Below are positions 24,601-34,771 of a DNA stretch of 64,000 bases, in pieces. This DNA is from Zoroaster sp. YZ-2022 (Eukaryota > Echinodermata > Asteroidea > Forcipulatida > Zoroasteridae), in contig CM055819.1 of assembly GCA_029582265.1 (NCBI GenBank), forward strand, positions 40,042,761 through 40,106,760, written 5' to 3'. The notes under the pieces were generated by a model. It made no database searches, was not told the DNA's origin, and saw nothing but the letters and a program-made list of their open reading frames with translations. The position numbers and the translations under genes were made by a program. Positions within the stretch are counted from its first letter, which is position 1, and each line of letters begins with the position of its first letter.

Positions 24601-27290
24601 TCTTTTAAGGAAAGCACATGACTTTTGGAATTGGACAATTTCTTCATACCTTAAACGGCCTCCATGCACACTTAGCCCTCCGCAAAATACTGTCAAAATA
24701 CGGCAGGGTAGACACCCTACATTGTTGTGATGAAAGCTCAAATACGAATGAAATTATTTCTAGCGACGGGTATAACTTACACAGTTTTAATGTCAGGAGG
24801 TCCAATTTAGATCCAATTTAAAGCTTAGCTTCTCCTTTAAGGAAAGCACATGACTTTTGAATTGGACAATTTCTTCATACCTTAAACGGCCTCCATGCAC
24901 ACTTAGCCTCCGCAAAATACTGTCAAAATACGGCAGGGTAGACACCCTACATTGTTGTGATGAAAGCTCAAATACGAATGAAATTATTTCTAGCGACGGG
25001 TATAACTTTAAAAGTTTTTAAGTAAGGCCGACAAATTTATATCCAATTTAAAGCTTAGGTTCTCCTCTTAAGGAAAGCACATGACTTTTCGAATTGGACA
25101 ATTTCTTCATACCTTAAACGGCCTCCATGCACACTTAGCCCTCCGCAAAATACTGTCAAAATACGGCAGGGTAGACACCCTACATTGTTGTGATGAAAGC
25201 TCAAATACGAATGAAATTATTTCTAGCGACGGGTATAACTTTAAAAGTTTTTAAGTAAGCCCGACAAATTTATATCCAATTTAAAGCTTAGGTTCTCCTC
25301 TTTAAGGAAAGCACATGACTTTAGGAATTGGACAATTTCTTCATACCTTAAACGGCCTCCATGCACACTTAGCCCCCTCCGCAAAATACTGTCAAAATAC
25401 GGCAGGGTAGACACCCTACATTGTTGTGATGAAAGCTCAAATACGAATGAAATTATTTCTAGCGACGGGTATAACTTTAAAAGTTTTTAGTAAGGCTGAC
25501 AAATTTATATCCAATTTAAAGCTTAGGTTCTCCTCTTTAAGGAAAGCACATGACTTTGAATTGGACAATTTCTTCATACCTTAAACGGCCTCCATGCACA
25601 CTTAGCCCTCCGCAAAATACTGTCAAAATACGGCAGGGTAGACACTACATTGTTGTGATGAAAGCTCAAATACGAATGAAATTATTTCTAGCGACGGGTA
25701 TAACTTTAAAAGTTTTTAAGTAAGGCCGACAAATTTATATCCAATTTAAAGCTTAGGTTCTCCTCTTTAAGGAAAGCACATGACTTTTGGAATTGGACAA
25801 TTTCTTCATACCTTAAACGGCCTCCATGCACACTTAGCCCTCCGCAAAATACTGTCAAAATACGGCAGGGTAGACACCCTACATTGTTGTGATGAAAGCT
25901 CAAATACGAATGAAATTATTTCTAGCGACGGGTATAACTTTAAAAGTTTTAAGTAAGGCCGACAAATTTATATCCAATTTAAAGCTTAGGTTCTCCTACT
26001 TAAGGAAAGCACATGACTTTTGGAATTGGACAATTTCTTCATACCTTAAACGGCCTCCATGCACACTTAGCCCTCCGCAAAATACTGTCAAAATACGGCA
26101 GGGTAGACATCCTGCATTGTTGTGATGAAAGCTCAAATACGAATGAAATTATTTCTAGCGACGGTATAACTTTAAAAGTTTTTATGTAAGGCCGACAAAT
26201 TTATATCCAATTTAAAGCTTAGGTTCTCCTCTTTAAGGAAAGCACATGACTTTTGGAATTGGACAATTTCTTCATACCTTAAACGGCCTCCATGCACACT
26301 TAGCCCTCCGCAAAATACTGTCAAAATACGGCAAGGTAGACACCCTACATTGTTGTGATGAAAGCTCAAATACGAATGAAATTATTTCTAGCGACGGGTA
26401 TAACTTTAAAAGTTTTAAGTAAGGCTGACAAATTTATATCCAATTTAAAGCTTAGGTTCTCCTCGTTTAAGGAAAGCACATGACTTTTGGAATTGGACAA
26501 TTTCTTCATACCTTAAACGGCCTCCATGCACACTTAGCCCTCCGCAAAATACTGTCAAATACGGCAGGGTAGACACCCTACATTGTTGTGATGAAAGCTC
26601 AAATACGAATGAAATTATTTCTAGCGACGGGTATAACTTTAAAAGTTTTTAAGTAAGGCCGACAAATTTATATCCAATTTAAAGCTTAGGTTCTCCTCTT
26701 AAGGAAAGCACATGACTTTGAATTGGACAATTCTTCATACCTTAAACGGCCTCATGCACACTTAGCCCTCCGCAAAATACTGTCAAAATACGGCAGGTAA
26801 ACACCTTACATTGTTGTGATGAAAGCTCAAATACGATTGAAATTATTTCTAGCGACGGGTATAACTTTAAAAGTTTTAAGTAAGGCTGACAAATTTATAT
26901 CCAATTTAAAGCTTAGGTCTCCTCCTGTTAAGGAAAGCACATGACTTTGAATTGGACAATTTTCATACCTTAAAGGGCCTCCATGCACACTTAGCCCTCC
27001 GAAAAATACTTTCAAAAAATTGAAGGTAGACACCCTACATTGTTGTGATGAAAGCTCAAATACGAATGAAATTATTTCAGCGACGGGTATAACTTAAAAG
27101 TTTTTAAGTAAGGCCGACAAATTTATATCCAATTTAAAGCTTAGGTTCTCTTAAGGAAAGCACATGACTTTTTGAATTGGACAATTTTTCATACCTTAAC
27201 GGCTCTCATGCACACTTAGCCCTCCGCAAAATACTGTCAAAATACGGCAGGGTAGACACCCTACATTGTTGTGATGAAAGCTCAAATAAT
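6630..27290. repeat. Satellite array, monomer about 234 bp, roughly 88 copies
   Basis: One continuous head-to-tail tandem array. Many adjacent monomers are spaced exactly 234 bases (for example 7365, 7599, 7833). Others are 1-40 bases shorter because of small deletions. Each monomer carries landmarks such as GGGTATAACTTTAAAAG, CAATTTAAAGCTTAGG, GGCCTCCATGCACACTTAGC and AAAATACGGCAGGGTAGACA. Changes cluster in two short zones: AAAAGTTTTTAAGTAAGGC and the CTCCTCTTTAAGG-to-TTTTGGAATTGG stretch. The rest of the monomer is nearly invariant. Marked deletions occur near 11,602, 12,071 and 17,663. The first monomer after the gap and the last three before 27,290 are the most diverged. Most monomers contain a 65-codon antisense frame, but indels break it freely, so I do not call it a gene. 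Confidence 0.97.
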
Positions 27291-27299
27291 CACAACATG

Positions 27300-27631
27300 T
27301 GCAAAAGTCAAAAAGAGGGAAACGAGGGGGAAACAGGGAAAAGATGTAAACATGTGAAATATGTCAAAAACGATGAAAACGACAGAAACATGTGAAAAGA
27401 TGTGTAAACATGGCAGAAAAACATGGTTTCAGGAAGACGAAAGATGTGGGAAACATGTGGAACATGTGGAACATGGAAACATGTGAAAACATGTGGAAAC
27501 ATGTGGAAACATGTGAAAACGTGTGGAAATATACAAAATGATGTGAAAACGATGTGAAAACATGTAGAAACATGTGGAAACATGGAAAAGATGTGGAAAC
27601 ATGGGGAAACATGGGAAAATGTAAAAACATG
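27300..27631. repeat. Degenerate minisatellite based on GGAAACATGTG
   Basis: Irregular repetition of GAAACATGTG / GGAAACATG units of about 9-12 bases follows directly on the end of the satellite and runs into the next gap. The open frames through it are repetitive (His/Val/Phe/Ser on the antisense strand) and not protein-like. Confidence 0.85.
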
Positions 27632-28131
27632 NNNNNNNNNNNNNNNNNNNNNNNNNNNNNNNNNNNNNNNNNNNNNNNNNNNNNNNNNNNNNNNNNNNNN
27701 NNNNNNNNNNNNNNNNNNNNNNNNNNNNNNNNNNNNNNNNNNNNNNNNNNNNNNNNNNNNNNNNNNNNNNNNNNNNNNNNNNNNNNNNNNNNNNNNNNNN
27801 NNNNNNNNNNNNNNNNNNNNNNNNNNNNNNNNNNNNNNNNNNNNNNNNNNNNNNNNNNNNNNNNNNNNNNNNNNNNNNNNNNNNNNNNNNNNNNNNNNNN
27901 NNNNNNNNNNNNNNNNNNNNNNNNNNNNNNNNNNNNNNNNNNNNNNNNNNNNNNNNNNNNNNNNNNNNNNNNNNNNNNNNNNNNNNNNNNNNNNNNNNNN
28001 NNNNNNNNNNNNNNNNNNNNNNNNNNNNNNNNNNNNNNNNNNNNNNNNNNNNNNNNNNNNNNNNNNNNNNNNNNNNNNNNNNNNNNNNNNNNNNNNNNNN
28101 NNNNNNNNNNNNNNNNNNNNNNNNNNNNNNN
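27632..28131. other. Assembly gap, exactly 500 N
   Basis: A second round-number gap. With the gap at 6130 it isolates 6,630-27,631 as a single contig made only of tandem repeats. Confidence 0.98.
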
Positions 28132-28186
28132 TATTTTTTGGGGTGTACTTTTCAGAGGCGTTTTGGGGCCCTGTACTTACTGCAGT

Positions 28187-28620
28187 AAACCCCCTCCACT
28201 TGTACGACTTGAGAATTCTTTTAATGACTTGGAAAAGAATTTCTTTTTTTATTTTTTTCGGATGACTTCTTCACAGAATTTATTTATGCATCATTAAAAC
28301 AAATGGGGTATTTCATCTGATGGATCTGGCCTTGTCAAGAATTCTTTAATTATAAAAGAAAAGATAAAACCAAACCCACAAGTTTTTATTTCGATAAAAA
28401 GAAACCCTATATTTTTCCGCTGGGTTTTTAAACAGTTGGATGAATAAAGGTTTGGGCACGGGGAATACTTATCAGTTTTTTCCTAAATTTTCTCTTTTTG
28501 GGGAGAACTCTGATGAAGACCACGTTTTTTTTCCGGGGGTTCAGTGCTGCTTTTTATCGCCGATCTATTGACCTGAATATGTATGAAGAAAGAATAAAAA
28601 AATTTTTAAGAAAAGAGGAA
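28187..28620 (-). pseudogene. Relic of uncharacterised invertebrate protein family, copy 1 (5' part)
   Basis: Nucleotide counterpart of the better-preserved relics at 39,928-40,622 and 45,396-46,150, but scrambled by many single-base insertions. No readable frame of useful length remains. Its 3' portion would fall in the gap. Confidence 0.5.
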
Positions 28621-29989
28621 AAAGGGAGAAAGGGGAATGGGCATTGTAGACAAAAAGAGTGGAAAAATTTAAACAAAGTAAACACACAAGACAAGGTAAA
28701 TGAAACGAAAAGCAAACATATAACTAGGAAACAATTTTACTGCATACACTAAACGTTTGGCGATAAAAACGATTTGATATCGAATATTGCGATAACTTTT
28801 TTATTCGATTACATAATATTCGAGAACCTATTTAAGTTATCGACATATCGGCTAATCATGAATACAAATATATCACAATAAAATATAAATCTATTATTGT
28901 GAGTCAAGTCAATTGAAATTCCATGGAAATAAAATCATTAGTCTTTTGAGCTTTTAGAAATGAGAAACAAAAAGCAAACTTCACTTCAGAAGTACATACA
29001 CGCTCTGTGGTTATTGGCTCTAAAAGCAATCATGCATGAATGCAAAAAAGAATTTATATTATTTAACGAAAAATGCGTAATATATGTTTGCCGATATATC
29101 GTGGATAAAAAAAAAAATGTTATAAGCCCAAGCTACTGTATACTCTGGAAATTGATTGAATTTTTGGAAGAATGTCGTATCCAACCGCCACTTTTTAAGG
29201 GTTTTTGGAATTTTTTGCAACCACTAACCAGTTAAAAAATTATTCTATCGATTTTATTGGTGGTACAGAAGTGAACTATCTTTAACCCAACCCCCTGGCC
29301 CTTTAGGTAGGATGCTCTCAATCCCCACTAAAATGCTACAAAATGTCTTCTATAAATTTTGGAAGGTTCCTGGAAATACTCCAAAAAATCACCCAATATA
29401 TATGTGTGCTGTATTTCGTGTGTAGGGTGCCCACTGCCTCAATCACACAAATCACACATACCTGTACCCCTTTGGCTCCTTTATCCCTTTATTATGAACA
29501 AAATACATATGTTGTTTTTTTTTTTTTTGTTGGCTCAGTCAACTGATATTGACACTGTGTGTTTTGCAGTAAAAGTCATGTTCATTTGTTGGTGCATGTC
29601 AGATATCAGTATGTTGTCATCATTTACCTTTTTGGTTGCTTTTTTTGCCTTTGCTGGGTGGGTTAGGATGATGAATGAATGGGGGATGGATGGATGGGGA
29701 TGGATAGAGGGAGGATTGGTGGGAGGGTTTTGTGACCTTTTTAGCTAGCTGCTAGGGTGGGTTAGGGATGGGTGAGGGAGGGATGGATGGGAGGAGGGAT
29801 GGGTGGGAGGGATTGGTGGGGGAGTGGGGCTGAGTTGGGTCCCAGAATGGCTGTGGATGACTTGGTGGAGTAGTCCTCATCCAGTTTTCTTCTGGGCCTG
29901 GTGGTAATTTTGGCTGGGGAGGGTAGCGCTACTCGGTGGTTGAAGCGTAGTTGAGGGTAGAGTCCTCGCTGCTTTTTCTGCAACCTGGC

Positions 29990-32380
29990 TCTGAGTGGTA
30001 CTGCATGGAAGCATGTCCCTCGGACAAGGTTTACCCCACAGGTCAGACAGCCCCTTCTTGTCACTCTCTAGTGCGCCCAGTCCTGGTCCTCCATCGCTGA
30101 GGTGGCACCACCACTCACACCATTTGGATAACGGCCGGGCATCTTTGGTGGAGTAATGGCCAGCGATATTTGTGTGGCTTGGTGTGAGAGGGTAGACTGC
30201 GAACTGTTGTTGAGTGGCACCCTGTGCATAGCTATCCCTATCAGTCTCAGTGGCACATGTGACAAATCTCCACATGTGTCATGGCCTTTGATGGTGTAAT
30301 TCCTACACTGTTGGAGGAGTCGAGTCAGTGGCTGCACAGCTGGACGATGTGATGTTGTTTGTAGCATATCCAGCCATTGACCTCGAGCTATGTGCAAACA
30401 CGGTAGAACAGCTTCTTCCACCAATACTGCACCTTCCTGGACATGCATGTGTAGTAGGCCCGGAATTGGTCATTGCGGTCCACACCCCCCATGTACTTGG
30501 TGTAATCACACACCTGAGGTGGTGCAGCAATTACACACTGGGTGAGACGGCCTGTCTTGTCATCAGGGATCTTCCGTTTGAGGGTGTGAACTGCTGGGTC
30601 TCTCCATCCTTGGTGACCAGTTGACAGGGTGATCATGACTCGGCTGTCTTTCCCTATCGAAGCAACCACAGGGCCATTCTGTCGGATGTAGAAAGTGCCC
30701 CTCGGGGTCTTATTCATCCTGGCCACCCTGTCACGTCTGGGGTTGGAAGCAATGTTGAGGATTTCCTTGGGAAGCCCCTTGCTGTTACTTCACCGCGCAG
30801 TCAGATACACCTTGCTCCGGAGCAGGGTCCGAGCCAGAGCAACTGATGTGTAAAGCTTGTCGGTGAAGAGATGGTGGTATCTATCGACGTGGTGCTTGGT
30901 AACCCTGTTGGTGATGTCTAGCATCTTGGCTGGTTTGGGGCCTGGAGGGTGAACAATGAAGTTCAGCATTGCTCCAGTGATGGATTCAGCCAGAGCGTGA
31001 CCTTGAACCCTGCTCTGATCGGTTTCAGAGGCATGAAAACTTGCGCGGACATTTGCCTTGAAGCCCGGGTATTTAATCATGGCCTCATCCACCGTCAGCT
31101 CACGGCAGGCATTGTACAGATGTCGGCATCTCTTCCGCACCTTCTCCCAGATTGGTTCTAGAGGATAGAGGGGGTGCTTCATCTTGAATCTGTATCGGCC
31201 TGCCTTGTCGGTGATGTTCTCTGGATCTCTTGCTGGATCATTGCAGGTGAGAAACTCATTGATGACATCAAATCTGTTCCTTGTCATGGTGTTGGTTATC
31301 ATCCGATTGTTGAGGCCAGGATGGTTCGACCAGTAGTGACGGTAGTTGCTGAGTTTGGTCACACCCATCATCAGATGAATCCCGATCCATGCCCTCATCT
31401 CAGGGACTGAAGTAGAAGCTTTACCAGCTGCCTAAGCTTGACATTTGTCCACTTGACAATGGACAGGATGAGGCACAGTGGAAAAACTTTAGGAAGTAGT
31501 GCAGTGCTGCATCACTCCTTCGAAAAGTTGGCCCGGCTGGCAATTTGCCCCTAAAGTGGTGGATGTTTACATCTGTCAGGGACCTTGTCCATCCATCTGT
31601 GTCGGGCGGATATGCCGGTTGGTACACGGAAGGAGGGTTGGGGTCATTATCAGACTCTGGCTCTATGAAGCGCTTCTTCTTCTTTGTCTTCTTTTGAGAT
31701 GGTGCTGGCCGTCGCTTCTTTGGGGGTGGTGGCTCCAGGATGTCACTGACATCATCCTCGTCCTCCTCATACTCTTCATTGTCTTCATCGTCTTCATCGT
31801 CTTCATCGTCTTCATCGTCTTCATCGTCTTCATCCACTTCATCCCCTTCATCCCCTTCATCCCCTTCATCCCCTTCATCCTCTTCATCCTCATACTCCTC
31901 GCTGTCAAATTCTGCATCTGGCTGACCATCTCCACACAGCTCGCTCTCACATTCCAGCTCTTCTGCTGCCATAACAGCTTCATCAAGGAAATGTTCCTCC
32001 TCACTTTCAGAAGAAGAGACCAGAGCCCTGTAGCTACGGCCCATCCTCAAACCAGCCTCCCTGGCGCTTGCCCGTATTGTTTCCCGCAGTTGGTCTTTGG
32101 CTGCTTGGGCCTGGCGGTCTTTAAAACCCCTGTCTGCACTCTTGGGCAATGGAGCTTTTCCCTTGCCACGATATTGTACTCTTTGCTCCTTTCCCTTCTG
32201 TTTTTTCTTCTTCTTCTTCTTCTTCTCCTCCCTGACGTTTGGAACTTCACATTCATCCTCCTTTCTCTCCCTACTCCTCTTCTTTTTCTTTCCTTCTCCT
32301 GCCATAACTGATTGTAGAAACACACTACACTCTTCTCTCGAAAGAGACTCTTGCAACGCTTTCACTTCCCTTGATGTCAT
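29990..32380 (-). pseudogene. piggyBac-type transposase, inactivated
   Basis: Cut-and-paste transposase of the DDE_Tnp_1_7 (PGBD) family. Order from the N-terminus: a Lys/Glu-rich start; an acidic Asp/Glu tract (about 31,765-31,900); then from 31,398 MRAWIGIHLMMGVTKLSNYR. The likely catalytic aspartates are present in ELTVDEAMIKYPG, LFTDKLYTS and YMGGVDRNDQ. A C-terminal Cys/His remnant (CLTCG, GTCFHAV) lies near 30,000-30,050. There is one frame change near 31,400. An in-frame TGA at 30,790 sits just before SNSKGLPKEIL, where relatives often have Arg, so a CGA-to-TGA change is plausible. Further frame changes follow KKLFYRVC near 30,390. Length is about 750-800 codons, above the family average because of the acidic region. 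Confidence 0.85.
31765..31900 (-). repeat. Acidic-codon triplet/hexamer repeat within the transposase
   Basis: On the plus strand, tandem CTTCATCGT units (31,783-31,830) followed by CTTCATCCC units (31,833-31,880). On the coding strand they give repeated DDE and GDE residues. Slippage here probably explains the unusual length of the N-terminal region. Confidence 0.9.
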
Positions 32381-32937
32381 ATTGACTGTTCAAATGTGAA
32401 CTGGGGATGCGCAGCAGTTTGTACTCACATTTATAGGAAAGTTTAACAAAAAGTTATGTTATCTTATTTGAATATGAAAAGTAACTCACCTGGTATTGTA
32501 TTCCTAAATTGATACATGGTGTGAAATGTATGCAAATAATGCCATTTTATTATTACCAGTGCATAAAACTTACCTCAGTATAAATTGAATAGTCTGTTTG
32601 CTGGCCAAGTACAGTTGTATGAGTTGAAACAATACAAGTAGTGTTTGTACTGAATTTTGTACTTGTTTTATCCTTAGGGTCACAGGCCACAGCGTTGATA
32701 TGTAGGTCACTTACCTTACCAAGGTTGCTGTAGTCACTCAGCACTTACATGTACAGTACTTTTAGTTAAGTGCCTGAAAACCACTTGCTGGTGTATGTGT
32801 ATACACTATTAGGAACCAACACAGTATGAATAATAATCCATGGAGCTTCATGTACATGTATAATTCCATGGAATATCTTACCTTTCCGATGCATTACAGC
32901 ATGGAGCTATTCAACCACAACATAGCCATCCTATCTC

Positions 32938-33180
32938 AATCCTCCACAAAATCACACAGCACATGGCCATCCTACATGTATCTCAATCCTCCACAAAATC
33001 ACACAACACACATGTACATGTAGCACCTTCCTCAATCACCCAAAATCACCCAGCACATATATCTAGCATCCTTCCTCAATCACACAAAATAACACCAGAA
33101 CATATATAGCATCCTTCCTCAATCACACAAAATAACACAGAAAATATATAGCATCCTTCCTCAATCACACAAAATGCTCC
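32938..33180. repeat. Subterminal tandem repeats of the piggyBac-like element
   Basis: About five imperfect units of roughly 40-45 bases built on CTTCCTCAATCACACAAAAT and CATATATAGCATC, ending 41 bases before the element's right end. Subterminal repeats of this kind are known transposase-binding sites in piggyBac elements; binding here is inferred. Confidence 0.7.
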
Positions 33181-34771
33181 AATACCTATAGAGGATTTGG
33201 TGTGATGTGGGGTGGTTAGGGTTAAAATCCACTTTTATGATGGTTTTTGGACTTTATTTCCCTTCTAAAAAATCCTCCCCTTCAGAAAATAGAAGGATCA
33301 TATTATAGTTGCCACTGCGCATGTACAATGACTGTGTTGGTCACTAATTGTGGAATTTACAACATCAGACTGACATGACTGAGAATTCATCGATATACCA
33401 AAATGGCTGATTTTTCATGAAATAAATATCCTGGAATAATTTGAGTATATGTCCATCATCATCCATATGTTCTCCACCTTACGAGGTAGGTAAAGATTAC
33501 TTTATTGGTTATATTGAATGAGAAAAAGTGGCGGTTCGATACAACATTCTAACCGAATTTTTCAATATTTGCCTACCTTGATGTTTCTGTTTCTTCTCAT
33601 TTCTTCCTCTCAGACCTGCAAATGGCATGGAAGCATTTGTACCACTCAGAGTGGTACCCATAAATCTGTAAATCAAATGGTAATTAATTTTAGGAATGTC
33701 AGCTATTCATCCATACATGTAAAATAATAAATAATTGGGTCAGCATCCATCTTCATTGTATACACTATGAAAAAATAACCCAAAACTTTAGTTCAGCTTG
33801 AAGTTCATTTCCATGCTTATTCACACCGCCAAAGGTTGAATATTCTTGGCTCATGTACAAAGTTATGTTTGTGCAACTTGTACTTTTAAGTATCTGATAA
33901 AACTCCATTATAAAGATCCCATTTTTCAACAGTGCTGATTTTTTCCCAAAAAAGTGCCCCTTTCAGGATTTTGATGGATTTGGGGTGGTTAGGGTTATAG
34001 TTTATTTTGTTGGTCAAGGTTATTTTGTTGGTCAAGGTATTAACATGGTAACTATTGAAAATAATCATATGTTAAATTGTCAAGGATATTTTTCATATCA
34101 GTGATATAGGCCTAAGTCCAACTATTTTACAAAAAATATGTAGTCTGATTAGGTCCAGATATTTTTCAAATTCTTTTAAAAATAATTCCTACATTACCTG
34201 TAACATTAGCTGTAACAGAGATTCTGAGAGTTGTTCGTTACCAATTCCAACGACATGGCGATCGCTTACATTATACATATGTTGTGTACGTCGTTAGCTC
34301 CAGCCCTAACGTTAGACCATTCCTTCCTCCATGGTTAGACATGGTTTATTGGCAATATCACACTCAACCATACCATCTATTTCTTCCATCCACTTGCACA
34401 TGAAAGAAACTTTGTCCAACTCATTTCCAAAAATGATAACAATTTGGATTCCATGCTAGACAAATGCATAATACTTAATAGTACATTTTCTGACGGCGCA
34501 TTTTTTCTGCAGGCCAGGCCCAACAGGGAAGCCATTGTTTTTACTGCTGCATGCTGCACGCGCATGCATGGCGGGTCATGACCTGCGCGGTCTTCGTAAA
34601 CTCAAAGTATTATATTCTAATTAGATACTGCATATACACACACTATAGGCCGATATGTCTGTGTGTAAGACAACGTCAAGGCCGTTCACGCAGTATGCCT
34701 GTGCTTCTGAATAGTTGTTCATTTAAACTTCTGTTTTCGACCGGAAGGAGAGGTCAAATTGGGGTCATGTC

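Larger units (their letters stand above)
29286..33221 (-). mobile_element. piggyBac-like DNA transposon, 3,936 bp, TTAA target site
   Basis: Starts CCCAACCCCCTGG and ends GGTGGTTAGGG, so the ends are inverse CCC(T)AACC. It is flanked by TTAA on both sides (29,282-29,285 and 33,222-33,225). The matching empty site with a single TTAA is present in copy 2 (41,369-41,372), in copy 3 (46,907-46,910) and in another MITE copy (53,413-53,416). The inside carries a decayed transposase on the minus strand and tandem subterminal repeats at 32,938-33,180. Those repeats have counterparts near the left end around 29,430-29,460. Confidence 0.93.
29166..33554. mobile_element. MITE (8-bp duplication family) in copy 1, split by a piggyBac-like element
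   Basis: Left end GGAAGAATGTCG and right end ACATTCTAACC, flanked by a perfect GAATTTTT duplication (29,158-29,165 and 33,555-33,562). The nested piggyBac-like element occupies 29,286-33,221. Without it the MITE is about 449 bases, the same size as its full-length relatives. The orthologous MITEs in copies 2 and 3 start at 41,250 and 46,789. Confidence 0.88.

Noticed and set aside
6882..27033. Dozens of 60-109 codon frames on both strands of the satellite
   Set aside because: They are phase copies of one repeat, broken freely by small indels, with no promoter, intron or homolog recognised. I treat them as a by-product of the array.
6630..27290. CRISPR-like repeat-spacer structure
   Set aside because: Monomers are directly contiguous, about 234 bp, with no unique spacers, and the genome is eukaryotic.
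27554..28297. Long plus-strand frames spanning the second N gap
   Set aside because: They join minisatellite, unknown bases and error-rich repeat sequence.
31499..32311. 270-codon plus-strand frame rich in Ile/Phe/Val
   Set aside because: Antisense shadow of the acidic N-terminal part of the piggyBac-type transposase.
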